A stretch of 64,000 bases of DNA, taken from Saccharomonospora glauca K62 (GTDB lineage: Bacteria > Actinomycetota > Actinomycetes > Mycobacteriales > Pseudonocardiaceae). The stretch covers positions 3,218,524 to 3,282,523 of the forward strand of contig NZ_CM001484.1 of the NCBI RefSeq assembly GCF_000243395.2, written 5' to 3'. The notes under the pieces were generated by a model that did not search any database, was not told the origin of the DNA, and was given only the letters and a program-made list of their open reading frames with translations. Positions 27,386-38,084 of this stretch are shown here, one piece after another. How positions within the stretch are numbered: position 1 is the stretch's first letter; each line of letters starts with the position of its first letter. The translations under genes and the position numbers were made by a program.

Positions 27386-29092
27386 TCATCCGGGGACCAG
27401 CGACATTCGCCAGAAGTCGGCGTACCGGCCACCGCGCCGCAGCAGCTCGTCGTGCCTGCCTTCCTCCACGATCCGACCGCCGTCGAGGAAGACGACACGA
27501 TCGGCGTCGCGTACCGTCCGCAGTCGGTGCGCGACCAGCACCACCGTCCGGCCCGCCATCAGACGTTGGATGCCCTCGTGCACGGCCGCCTCGTTGACGG
27601 GGTCCAACGCGGAGGTCACCTCGTCCAGCAGCACGATGGGAGCGTCCTTCAGCAGCGCTCGCGCGATCGAGACACGCTGACGTTCACCACCCGACAGCGA
27701 CTCGCCACCCTCGCCGACGTTCGTGCTCCACCCGGCGGGCAGTCGTTCGATTACCTCGTCCAACCGCGCGGCGGCCGCCGCGGCCCTCACCTCGGCGGCA
27801 CTGGCGTCCGGGCGCCCCAGTCGCACGTTCTCCTCGATCGTGCCGTCGAAGAGATAGACGTCCTGGAAGACCATGGCGATCCGCGCCGTCAGCTCCTCGA
27901 AGCTCGTCGCACGCACGTCCACGCCTCCCACCCGCACGGCACCGGCGTCGACATCGTGGAACCGCGCGATCAACTGCAACAGCGTGCTCTTGCCCGCGCC
28001 CGACGGCCCGACGACGGCGAGTCGCTGCCCTTGCGGCACGGTCAGCGACACGTCCTCGAACACCGTGCGACCGGCGTGCGCGAAGGAGACGGAGTCGAAC
28101 TCCAGGCTGTGGTCCGCCGGTTGGATCGGCGTGTGGGGCTCCGGCAGAGGCTCGGTCCGCAGTATCGCGTCGAGTCGCATCAGCTCGGCACGGGCACTGC
28201 GGAGTTTGCCGCCGATGTCCGACAACGCCAGCAGTGGATCGGCGCAGCGAGCGGCGAGTACCAGGATCGTCAGAACCTCCGCCGCGCCGACGCTCCCGTC
28301 GAGCGCCAGATAGGCCCCCAGGACCAGCAACGCGGTGAACACCGCCTGCACCGTGAGCGCCAGGCCCACCACCCCCGGCAACGCCGACAGCGCGGTACGG
28401 CGGGACGCGCGTTGGACCTCCCGCAACGCACGGTCGAGCAACTGGAAGCGCTGGGTGGTCCGGCCTCCGGCTCTCAGCACGGGCTGAGCTCGGAGGTACT
28501 CGAGGACCCGCCCGGTGGCCTCGTGATCTCGCTCGACTCGTTCCGCGTCGGCAGCGGCCATCGACCGCCCGGCCCGATGCTGGATCACCGCCACGAGCGG
28601 AACGGCGACCAGAGCAGCCACGCCCAGCTGCCAGTTGAAGGCGAGGATCACGGCAACGATCGTCAACGGGGTCACGCAGGCGAAGACGAACGGAGCCAAC
28701 AGATGCGCGATCACGCTCATCGCCTGCAGCACACCCTGGCTGGCCAGCACCGACACCGATCCGACACGGGCGGCGCTGTACCACCCCACGGGCAACCGAG
28801 CCAGATGCTCGCCGAGCCGGTGATACATGCCACGCAACAACGCGGTCCCGGTCCGGAAGCCGGACAGATCACTGGCGAACCGCAGGGCCGCGTAACCGGC
28901 GACGGCCACCCCGAAGGCACCCAACCAGGGCCAGGCACCCTGGGGGGTGTCCCCGAACAGCGCCCGCAGTACGGGAACCAGTAGCGCGTAGGACAACCCC
29001 TCCGCCATCGCGGTCGCCGTCATCAAGGCAATGCTGCGGCGCACCGGCCGGGCGTATTCGGATCCCAGCACCCGGAGCAGCGTTCGGATCAC
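27386..29092 (-). CDS. ABC half-transporter, IrtB/YbtQ-like (exporter fold)
   Basis: The 568-residue product has an N-terminal six-helix transmembrane domain (about 1-300) and a C-terminal ATPase. The ATPase has Walker A GPSGAGKST, a Q-loop in VFQDVYLFDGTIEENVRLG, signature LSGGERQR, Walker B IVLLDEVTSALDP and switch His in LVAHRL. The VFQDVYLFDGTIEEN stretch resembles siderophore importers of the IrtAB/YbtPQ type, which use the exporter fold; this is a resemblance, not proof. The GTG at 29092 overlaps the stop of the partner gene in GTGA, so the two are expected to form a heterodimer. A terminator hairpin follows. Confidence 0.9.
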   Translation of the reverse strand: MIRTLLRVLGSEYARPVRRSIALMTATAMAEGLSYALLVPVLRALFGDTPQGAWPWLGAFGVAVAGYAALRFASDLSGFRTGTALLRGMYHRLGEHLARLPVGWYSAARVGSVSVLASQGVLQAMSVIAHLLAPFVFACVTPLTIVAVILAFNWQLGVAALVAVPLVAVIQHRAGRSMAAADAERVERDHEATGRVLEYLRAQPVLRAGGRTTQRFQLLDRALREVQRASRRTALSALPGVVGLALTVQAVFTALLVLGAYLALDGSVGAAEVLTILVLAARCADPLLALSDIGGKLRSARAELMRLDAILRTEPLPEPHTPIQPADHSLEFDSVSFAHAGRTVFEDVSLTVPQGQRLAVVGPSGAGKSTLLQLIARFHDVDAGAVRVGGVDVRATSFEELTARIAMVFQDVYLFDGTIEENVRLGRPDASAAEVRAAAAAARLDEVIERLPAGWSTNVGEGGESLSGGERQRVSIARALLKDAPIVLLDEVTSALDPVNEAAVHEGIQRLMAGRTVVLVAHRLRTVRDADRVVFLDGGRIVEEGRHDELLRRGGRYADFWRMSLVPG

Positions 29093-30924
29093 GACGACTC
29101 CTCTCCACGCAGCGGAACGCCGGGGCTCGGAGGCTCGTCGGCGATCGCGGACCGGCTGCTCCGCCAGAAGTCGGCGAACCTTCCGTTCCGTGCCAGCAGT
29201 TCGGAAGGCTCACCTCGTTCGACGATCTCCCCGTTTTCGAGGAAGACCACGGTGTCTGCGTCGGCGACCGTTTCGAGACGATGGGCGATGACCAGGATCG
29301 TCCGGTCGCCCGGCAGCGTCTGCAACGCGCGACGCACCGCCTGTTCGGTCTGCGGGTCGGCGAAGGCGGTGGCCTCGTCGAGCACCAGCACCGGAGCCTC
29401 GGTGACGAGGGCGCGAGCGAGCGAGATCCGCTGGGCCTCCCCGCCCGAGAGTTCGACCTCGTCGTGGAGCACCGTCTCGTATCCGCGTGGCAGTTCGAGG
29501 ATCCGGTCGTGGATGTTCGCCAGCTTCGCCGCACGAACCACGTCGTCGAGGTCGGTATGCGGTACCGCCAGCGCGATGTTGTCCGCCACCGACGCCCGCA
29601 GCAGGTGGGTGTCCTGGAAGACGAACGCAACCCTCCGGTACAACTCCCGGCTGTCCAGTTCACGCAGGTCGACACCGCCCAGCCGGACGGACCCGTGAGT
29701 CGGGTCGAAAAAGCGCGGCAACAACTGGACGAGCGTCGACTTTCCGCTCCCCGACGGTCCGACGACCGCGGTGAGGGTCCCCGGTTCCAGCACGAGGTCG
29801 ATCCCTCGTAGCACCTCGTGCCCGGCTTCGTAGCCGAACCGGACGTTCCGCAGCTCCACCCGATGTCCTCGCGGTTCGACCGGACGCGTCGGCTCCGGCA
29901 GTGCCGGCACCGCGAGGACCTCCCGGATCCGCCCGACAGCACGTCGGGCGGCCTGCAGATCGTCGAAACCGTGACCGAGAGCCGCCACCGGAGCCGTGAG
30001 TCCCAGGCCGAGAAGCACGAACGGCAACACGTCGGCCGGGGTCATGCCACCGCTCGTGATCAGGACCGCTCCGCCGATCAGCACGACCAGCAACACGAAC
30101 GGCGGCGACAACGCCAGCTGCATCGCGGCGGCGGGCCCGGACATGCCGCGCACCCAGCGATTGAAAACATCGACGAAATCGTTGGCGGCCTTCCGGAATC
30201 CGCGGTGGGCGCGAACGGCACCGCCGAACGCCTTGACCACGGCGATGCCTCGGACGAACTCGACGGCCGCACTCGTCATACGCCCCATCGCGGCGTCGAA
30301 CTCCTTCTGCTCGCGCACCCGCGCCGGGACCATCAGCAGGGGGACGAAGGCCACCGCCAGTAACACCGGGACGAGCGTGATCAGCGTGAGTCGCCAGTCG
30401 ACGGCGAACAGGTAAACCAACGACACCAGGGGCACCACGAACGCCGAGACGAGTTCGGCCGGGGCGTGAGCGATGAACGGGTGCACGGCACTCACGTCGT
30501 CGCCCACGACCTTCGCCAGCTCGCCGCTCCTCCGCCGGGCGAACCAACCGATCGGTGCGCGCCCGAGATTCGCGGCGAGCTGGCGCCGAAACGACAGTTG
30601 CACCCGATCGTCCAGCAGGTGACCGATGGCGGACGACGCGGCCGTGAACAGCAGCCGTACCAACAACCCGACCACTCCCACGACCACGACCGTCCGAATC
30701 TCGTCCGGCCGAATCGGTCCGGGCGACAGCAACGCCCGCCCCAGTTCGATGATCGCCAGCAGCGGCGCCAACCCCGCCACGGCACCGATCACCTGGAGGA
30801 TCACGACAGCGGCGAAACGTCCGGCGTGGGGACGCAGCAGCCGGGCGACGTTCCCGGCTTCGGGCTCGACGATCGAGGAGGGCGCGGGCCGTTCCCCCGC
30901 TTCGGAAAGTTCGACGGCGGTCAT
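29089..30924 (-). CDS. ABC half-transporter, IrtA/YbtP-like (exporter fold)
   Basis: Partner of the downstream half-transporter. The 611-residue product has a short polar N-terminus, six membrane helices (about 40-335) and an ATPase with Walker [18 protein letters not shown], signature LSGGEAQRISLARAL, Walker B VLVLDEATAFADP and switch His in VIAHRL. ATAFADP after Walker B is common in the YbtP/IrtA group and rare in multidrug exporters, which favours siderophore traffic. There is no N-terminal siderophore-interacting (reductase) domain, unlike mycobacterial IrtA. The ATG at 30924 overlaps the esterase stop in ATGA. A longer open frame upstream overlaps the esterase and was rejected. Confidence 0.9.
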   Translation of the reverse strand: MTAVELSEAGERPAPSSIVEPEAGNVARLLRPHAGRFAAVVILQVIGAVAGLAPLLAIIELGRALLSPGPIRPDEIRTVVVVGVVGLLVRLLFTAASSAIGHLLDDRVQLSFRRQLAANLGRAPIGWFARRRSGELAKVVGDDVSAVHPFIAHAPAELVSAFVVPLVSLVYLFAVDWRLTLITLVPVLLAVAFVPLLMVPARVREQKEFDAAMGRMTSAAVEFVRGIAVVKAFGGAVRAHRGFRKAANDFVDVFNRWVRGMSGPAAAMQLALSPPFVLLVVLIGGAVLITSGGMTPADVLPFVLLGLGLTAPVAALGHGFDDLQAARRAVGRIREVLAVPALPEPTRPVEPRGHRVELRNVRFGYEAGHEVLRGIDLVLEPGTLTAVVGPSGSGKSTLVQLLPRFFDPTHGSVRLGGVDLRELDSRELYRRVAFVFQDTHLLRASVADNIALAVPHTDLDDVVRAAKLANIHDRILELPRGYETVLHDEVELSGGEAQRISLARALVTEAPVLVLDEATAFADPQTEQAVRRALQTLPGDRTILVIAHRLETVADADTVVFLENGEIVERGEPSELLARNGRFADFWRSSRSAIADEPPSPGVPLRGEESS

Positions 30925-31838
30925 CCGTCGCTCCCCCTCGCCAGCGCGCGCCGCAGTGCGTTGGTGAGTTCGGTGATCTGCCGCTGCGACACCTCGGCGG
31001 ACAGGATGGCCTGCGACCCGTGGAAAGTACCGGCCCACTGGTGCAGCTCGACCGAGACGCCCGACCGAAGCAGCCGTAGTGCGTACTCGATGTTCTCGTC
31101 GCGATTCGGACAGAACTCCGCGCTGGCGATGTAGGCGGGCGGCAGGCCGGACAGGTCCGTGGCCCTGGCCGGAGCGGCATACGGCGACGGGCTCGCGGAA
31201 CCCAGGTACTGCTTCCAGCTCGCGGCGACCATGGCACGGGTCGCCCAGGGCGTGTCGGTGAAGTTCCGCTGGGACCACGTCTCCTGGCGGTCGTCGAGGG
31301 ACGGTTCGTTGAGCAGCTGGAAACAGATTCGGGGCCCCTGTTGGTCGCGGGCCCGCAGAGCCACCGCCGCCGCGAGGTTCGCGCCCGCGCTGTGCCCGCC
31401 GACAGCGATGCGGTCCGGCTCGATGCCCAGCTCGGTGGCGTGCTCGGCCGCCCAGACCAGCACGGCATAGACGTCGTCGAGCGCCGCGGGGAACGGATGC
31501 TCGGGAGCGAGCCGGTAGTCCACCGCGATCACCACCGCACCGGAGCCTTCCGCGAGGCGTCCCGCGAACGGAGCGTCGCTGTCGAGATCGCCCATCACCC
31601 ACCCACCGCCGTGCAGCCAGACGACGGCGCCGTGCGACCGCTGTGGGCGGTAGATCCGCACCGGCACGGCCGGGTCGGCGGGCACCACGAGGTCCTCGAT
31701 CTCCATCCCCGCGGTGTTCGCGGGCGGCTTCCCCGCGGCCAGTTCGGAGTAGAGCCGACGCGCGGCGGGCGGATCGGTGAGGTCGATCTTGGGGAACAGC
31801 GGGACGAACGCTTCGAGTTCGGGATCCATGCCGGCCAT
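30921..31838 (-). CDS. Hormone-sensitive-lipase-type alpha/beta hydrolase (esterase)
   Basis: Cytoplasmic esterase of 305 residues in the HSL family. It has the oxyanion-hole motif WLHGGGW, DYRLAPEHPFPAALDD, and the nucleophile elbow GGHSAGANLA. Near the C-terminus are an acidic segment (AEFCPNRDEN) and the catalytic His in GTFHGSQ. The start at 31838 (MAGMDPE) or 31829 (MDPELEAF) cannot be decided; ribosome signals are weak. It is the first gene of a three-gene unit with two ABC half-transporters, joined by ATGA and GTGA overlaps, so its substrate is probably what the transporter moves. It is divergent from a PucR-like regulator, 84 bp away. Confidence 0.9.
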   Translation of the reverse strand: MAGMDPELEAFVPLFPKIDLTDPPAARRLYSELAAGKPPANTAGMEIEDLVVPADPAVPVRIYRPQRSHGAVVWLHGGGWVMGDLDSDAPFAGRLAEGSGAVVIAVDYRLAPEHPFPAALDDVYAVLVWAAEHATELGIEPDRIAVGGHSAGANLAAAVALRARDQQGPRICFQLLNEPSLDDRQETWSQRNFTDTPWATRAMVAASWKQYLGSASPSPYAAPARATDLSGLPPAYIASAEFCPNRDENIEYALRLLRSGVSVELHQWAGTFHGSQAILSAEVSQRQITELTNALRRALARGSDG

Positions 31839-31910
31839 GTTTCCGTTCGGCGGGCCCGAATTCGTCCGCCGGCTGTCGCGTATTCGGCTCGATCGCGCAC
31901 CGATCGTCGC

Positions 31911-31916
31911 TAGCAT
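31911..31916 (+). promoter_or_regulatory. Candidate -10 for a leaderless regulator transcript
   Basis: TAGCAT ends 6 nt before the ATG at 31923 and no ribosome site is present. It lies in the 84-bp region shared with the divergent esterase operon. Confidence 0.45.
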
Positions 31917-31922
31917 GGCCGC

Positions 31923-32963
31923 ATGGAGGCACTGGTCGCACGGCTGTCGCAGCTGGACCCCGAAGCCGAAGGTGTCCTCCGGATCGTGATGTTCTACGAC
32001 ACCCTGATGCGACGACGGGTGGATCTCCCCACCCTCGCCCGCGCCTCGGCGGGGCTGGCCGAGTGCGTGGTCGGCGTCCGGCTCCACAGCACCGGTCGGA
32101 CGATCCGGGTCTCCCCGGACGGCGGGGAAGTACCCGCGTCGCAGTCCCGAGTGTCCAGCGCCGTGCCGATCACCCTCGACGACGAGGAGATCGGCACGGC
32201 GTGGTTGGAACGCCCCGGCCCCCACAAGTCACTCGACGAGGCACTGCTGGAGCGGCTGGCCATCGCCGTCGCGGCGGTCGTCGAAAGGTACGGACCGGCA
32301 CGCACCACCATGGCCGATCCCGCGCTCGTCGAACTCGCCATCAGTTCCGACGACGACGCGGCCCGAGCCAGGGCGTTACGTCTCCTGGGCTTCGCCGCCG
32401 ACCTCCCTCCCCGCGTGGTGGCGGTCCGCTCCCGGCTTCCGCTCAACCGGATCAGCGGCCTCATCTGTCCCGACCGTCCCGTGAAGGCCGCGCTGCTCTC
32501 CGGGACCGGAGTCATCCTGGCCACCACTGTGGACGCAAAACGGTTCCCGGCCGGGGTACGCTCGGGCATCGGCGTCGCCGAAAGTCCCGACCGGGCCTGG
32601 CGGGAGGCCCGCACCGCCCTGCGCTTCACTACTCCGCGCCGTCCGGTCGTGCACTACGAGGAATTGGGGGCTCTGACGCTGCTCTCCCTGGTTCCCCGAG
32701 ACACCGTGCGTGACAACACCGACGTGGCCGCGATCGCTCGGCTGGCCGACGGTGCGGGAATCCCGGACGCTCTGGACACCTTGGACGCGTACTGCGCCAC
32801 GGGCTCCCTACGCCGGGCCGCCGAGCTGCTCCACGTGCACCACAGCAGTGTCTCCCGCCGCCTCGAACAGATCGGGAAGGCGCTCGGCATCGACCTCGCC
32901 GACCCCACCGGGTTACTTCGGGCGCAACTCGCGTTGACCGCGTGGCGGCTCCTCCCCGGCTGA
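31923..32963 (+). CDS. PucR/CdaR-like transcriptional regulator
   Basis: The 346-residue product ends in a helix-turn-helix of the PucR C-terminal type (about 280-340): LDTLDAYCATGSLRRAAELLHVHHSSVSRRLEQI, in which the phrase SLRRAAELLHVHHSSVSRRL is the HTH. The N-terminal two thirds look like a GAF-type or CdaR-type sensor domain with no named motif. Such proteins usually respond to a small metabolite. It is divergent from the esterase-ABC operon and so is the likely regulator of that cassette. It ends at a bidirectional terminator shared with nrdJ. Confidence 0.82.
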   Translation: MEALVARLSQLDPEAEGVLRIVMFYDTLMRRRVDLPTLARASAGLAECVVGVRLHSTGRTIRVSPDGGEVPASQSRVSSAVPITLDDEEIGTAWLERPGPHKSLDEALLERLAIAVAAVVERYGPARTTMADPALVELAISSDDDAARARALRLLGFAADLPPRVVAVRSRLPLNRISGLICPDRPVKAALLSGTGVILATTVDAKRFPAGVRSGIGVAESPDRAWREARTALRFTTPRRPVVHYEELGALTLLSLVPRDTVRDNTDVAAIARLADGAGIPDALDTLDAYCATGSLRRAAELLHVHHSSVSRRLEQIGKALGIDLADPTGLLRAQLALTAWRLLPG

Positions 32964-32983
32964 GCACGCACACGGTGAACGAG

Positions 32984-33019
32984 GAAGGGGGAGCCGGCTC
33001 GTCGGCCGACTCCCCCTTC
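32984..33019. terminator. Bidirectional terminator between the regulator and nrdJ
   Basis: Perfect 10-bp stem, GAAGGGGGAG and CTCCCCCTTC, with a 16-nt loop, between two convergent genes. It lies 20 bp after the regulator stop and 10 bp after the nrdJ stop. Confidence 0.75.
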
Positions 33020-33029
33020 ACGGAATCCG

Positions 33030-35891
<2,862 letters not shown>

Positions 35892-35945
35892 GACTCCCAC
35901 TCCCGCGTTCGAAATTGGCGGCGACGTGACTCGTCGTCCGCGTTC

Positions 35946-36425
35946 TCACTCGCTGCGGTCCTGCTGGGCCGACGATTCGGCGATCGCCTCACGCAGGTTC
36001 TTGATCTCAGCCTCGAAGTCCTCGATCGACGAGAAGGACCGGTAAACACTCGCGAACCTCAGGTAGGCGACGGCGTCGAGCTCCCGAAGCGGCCCCAGGA
36101 TGGCCAGCCCCACCTCGTGGCTCGGAATCTCCGCGACCCCGGACGCCCGGATGGAGTCTTCGACCTTCTGGGCGAGCTGCTTCAGGGCGTCGTCGTCGAC
36201 GGGCCGCCCCTGACAGGCACGCCGCACTCCCCGAATCACCTTGTCCCGGCTGAACTGCTCGGTGACTCCCGATCGCTTGACGACAGCGAGTACCACCGTC
36301 TCCGACGTGGTGAACCGGCGACCACAGACCGAGCACGACCGACGCCGTCGTATCGCCTGGCCCTCGTCCACCTCTCGCGAATCGACGACTCGGGAGTCCG
36401 CGTGCCGACAGAACGGACACCGCAC
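35946..36425 (-). CDS. nrdR: Transcriptional repressor NrdR
   Basis: ATP/dATP-sensing repressor of ribonucleotide reductase genes. The 159-residue product has an N-terminal zinc ribbon with CPFC (3-6) and CSVC (31-34), then an ATP-cone domain (about 49-139) with [24 protein letters not shown] and FASVYRSF. The GTG at 36425 ([10 protein letters not shown]) has GGAGG 10 nt upstream and gives the usual family length; the longer open frame upstream is ignored. Paired NrdR boxes lie 130-180 bp upstream, so it probably represses itself and nrdJ. Confidence 0.96.
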   Translation of the reverse strand: MRCPFCRHADSRVVDSREVDEGQAIRRRRSCSVCGRRFTTSETVVLAVVKRSGVTEQFSRDKVIRGVRRACQGRPVDDDALKQLAQKVEDSIRASGVAEIPSHEVGLAILGPLRELDAVAYLRFASVYRSFSSIEDFEAEIKNLREAIAESSAQQDRSE

Positions 36426-36730
36426 GGCCGAACACCTCCCGAAACTCCCCTGCACAGCAGGAACGTCACCGACAACGCACACCACGGCGCACCACACGCG
36501 AGTGTCGTCCACGTCGCGACCGGAGACCACCGGCAGCGTACGTAGAACCGATCCTACCCCAACTTGTGGACCAATTACAGCGATGTAACTACTAGATGTA
36601 GGGGTTGACCATAAGACTCGGCCCGGTCCGACGCAACCGCTACCCCCCGCCTCGGTGGCACGGAATCGGGCTTAGGATGCCGCGGTTTCGAACCCGTGCC
36701 ACTCCGCACGCGAACGCGGCCCGGAACAGC
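36426..36730. other. Upstream region of nrdR (305 bp)
   Basis: No gene. It contains the paired NrdR-box candidates (36557-36604), embedded in the only A/T-rich stretch here, and a possible minus-strand promoter with TTATGG just upstream of the boxes. The remainder is featureless. Confidence 0.65.
36557..36604 (-). promoter_or_regulatory. Paired NrdR boxes upstream of nrdR-nrdJ
   Basis: Read on the minus strand, box 1 (36604-36589) is CCCCTACATCTAGTAG, with core CTACATCTAG matching 8 of 10 positions of the general core CwAtATaTwG. Box 2 (36572-36557) is GGTCCACAAGTTGGGG, a weaker 6 of 10 match. Their centres are 32 bp apart, three helical turns, the spacing usual for NrdR box pairs. Consensus is from memory. 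Confidence 0.7.
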
Positions 36731-37033
36731 CTACGGTGTGCCGAAAACGGCCGAACCGGGGCCGGGCTCCACGAAGGCCGGGTCCGTGGCGACGAGGCCG
36801 AGCCCCACCACCGCCGCCACCACGACGAGCGCCATCACCACGAGCCACGGCCAGGGGACCCCGCCGCGACCCGGTCCCCCTTCACCGAGATCACCACGCG
36901 CGGTTCGCCCCCGCCACAGCCCGGGAGCGGCCGGGGGCCTCGTCGGAGGACGGCACCCCCGGCGAGCGCCGGCACCCGGCGGACGGGCCGGAGCCGACCG
37001 AACGGCACCCGAGCGCCCCCTCGCCGCCACCAT
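36731..37033 (-). CDS. Small SOS-box-associated membrane protein (position of Rv2719c/DivS, no LysM domain)
   Basis: The 100-residue product has an Arg/Pro/Gly-rich N-terminus, one strong membrane helix at about 67-86 (WPWLVVMALVVVAAVVGLGL), and a short outside tail that stops at SAVFGTP. The ATG at 37033 has GGAGG 8 nt upstream; an earlier in-frame ATG at 37132 would place the SOS box inside the coding region. The gene is divergent from lexA, as are the SOS-induced division inhibitors Rv2719c (mycobacteria) and DivS (corynebacteria). Unlike Rv2719c, no LysM domain follows the helix. Function as a division inhibitor is inferred from position and SOS box only. Confidence 0.65.
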   Translation of the reverse strand: MVAARGRSGAVRSAPARPPGAGARRGCRPPTRPPAAPGLWRGRTARGDLGEGGPGRGGVPWPWLVVMALVVVAAVVGLGLVATDPAFVEPGPGSAVFGTP

Positions 37034-37081
37034 GCCAACCACCTCCAGCGTGTTCGCCCACTCACGCACGGACACGGGCAT

Positions 37082-37097
37082 TCGAACACGAGTTCTA
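37082..37097 (-). promoter_or_regulatory. SOS (LexA) box, gene side of the small membrane protein
   Basis: TCGAACACGAGTTCTA matches the actinobacterial LexA site TCGAAC-N4-GTTCGA at all but one arm position. On the minus strand it covers a possible -10 (TAGAAC). It lies 49 bp upstream of the start at 37033. Confidence 0.75.
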
Positions 37098-37161
37098 TCG
37101 AACGCCCGTGCGAATGTGTACCACCGAGTCATGCGAAAATCGAGCCCCCACGGCGTGTCGC

Positions 37162-37177
37162 TCGAACAAACGTTTGA
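37162..37177 (+). promoter_or_regulatory. SOS (LexA) box upstream of lexA
   Basis: TCGAACAAACGTTTGA fits the actinobacterial SOS box TCGAAC-N4-GTTYGA perfectly. It lies 88 bp before the lexA start, consistent with autorepression. Confidence 0.9.
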
Positions 37178-37264
37178 AATCCCCGGCGAAGCGGACTAGC
37201 GTCACCGACGGACGTGTAAAAAGCCCCGCATCGGCTCGGGCTCACGACTGGGAGGCATATCGCG

Positions 37265-37984
37265 GTGGCACGCAAGACAACGGGCGACGACGTGAGCGGC
37301 GGCGAGGTCTCCGACCTTCCGCGCACGGTCGAGAACCCGGACGAAAGCCTGACACCGCGGCAACGGAAAGTCCTCGAGGTGATCAGGACCTGGGTGGACA
37401 AGTACGGATATCCCCCGAGCGTCCGGGAAATCGGAGAAGCGGTCGGGCTCACGTCCACCTCGTCCGTCTCCCATCAATTGAAGGCGCTCCAACGCAAGGG
37501 GTACCTGCGTCGCGACGCGAATCGTCCGCGCGCGGTGGGGGTGTTGGCGGTAGATCGCGAACGACCGACCACTCCGGCCACCACGCAGACCGGAAACGCG
37601 ATGCCCCAGCCCGCGTTCGTGCCCCTGGTGGGCCGCATCGCGGCGGGTGGTCCGGTGCTCGCCGAGGAATCGATCGAGGACGTCTTCCCGCTGCCGAAGG
37701 ACATCGTCGGTGAGGGAGAGGTCTTCCTGCTCAGCGTCACCGGTGACTCGATGATCGGCGCCGCCATCACCGACGGCGACTGGGTCGTGGTACGGCAACA
37801 GCCCACCGCCGAAAACGGCGACATCGTGGCGGCGATGATCGACGGCGAGGCCACCGTGAAAACGTTCAAGCGCAAGGACGACGGGCACGTCTGGTTGCTG
37901 CCCCACAATGAGGCGTACGACCCGATTCCCGGTGACGACGCCACGATCCTCGGAAAGGTCGTCGCGGTTCTGCGGAGGCTGTGA
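37265..37984 (+). CDS. lexA: SOS response repressor LexA
   Basis: Represses DNA-damage genes until RecA filaments trigger self-cleavage. The 239-residue product has a winged HTH (about 28-92) with [26 protein letters not shown]. The S24 peptidase domain has the cleavage site Ala127-Gly128 in RIAAGGP, catalytic Ser162 in TGDSMIG and Lys199 in VKTFKRK. The GTG at 37265 has GGGAGG 10 nt upstream. Residues 1-27 are a polar extension. An SOS box at 37162-37177 and a second box towards the divergent gene indicate shared LexA control. Confidence 0.98.
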   Translation: MARKTTGDDVSGGEVSDLPRTVENPDESLTPRQRKVLEVIRTWVDKYGYPPSVREIGEAVGLTSTSSVSHQLKALQRKGYLRRDANRPRAVGVLAVDRERPTTPATTQTGNAMPQPAFVPLVGRIAAGGPVLAEESIEDVFPLPKDIVGEGEVFLLSVTGDSMIGAAITDGDWVVVRQQPTAENGDIVAAMIDGEATVKTFKRKDDGHVWLLPHNEAYDPIPGDDATILGKVVAVLRRL

Positions 37985-38084
37985 GAAGCGGCCTCACAAT
38001 CACGGCACGAGAACCGTCGTACCACACGCCACGGAAGGCCGAACGACGTTTCACGCGCCGTTTCGGACTTTCTCGGGGAATCGC

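Noticed and set aside
35892-36730. Cobalamin riboswitch for the B12-dependent reductase
   Set aside because: No B12-box-like core and no extended leader before nrdR or nrdJ; only the NrdR boxes stand out.
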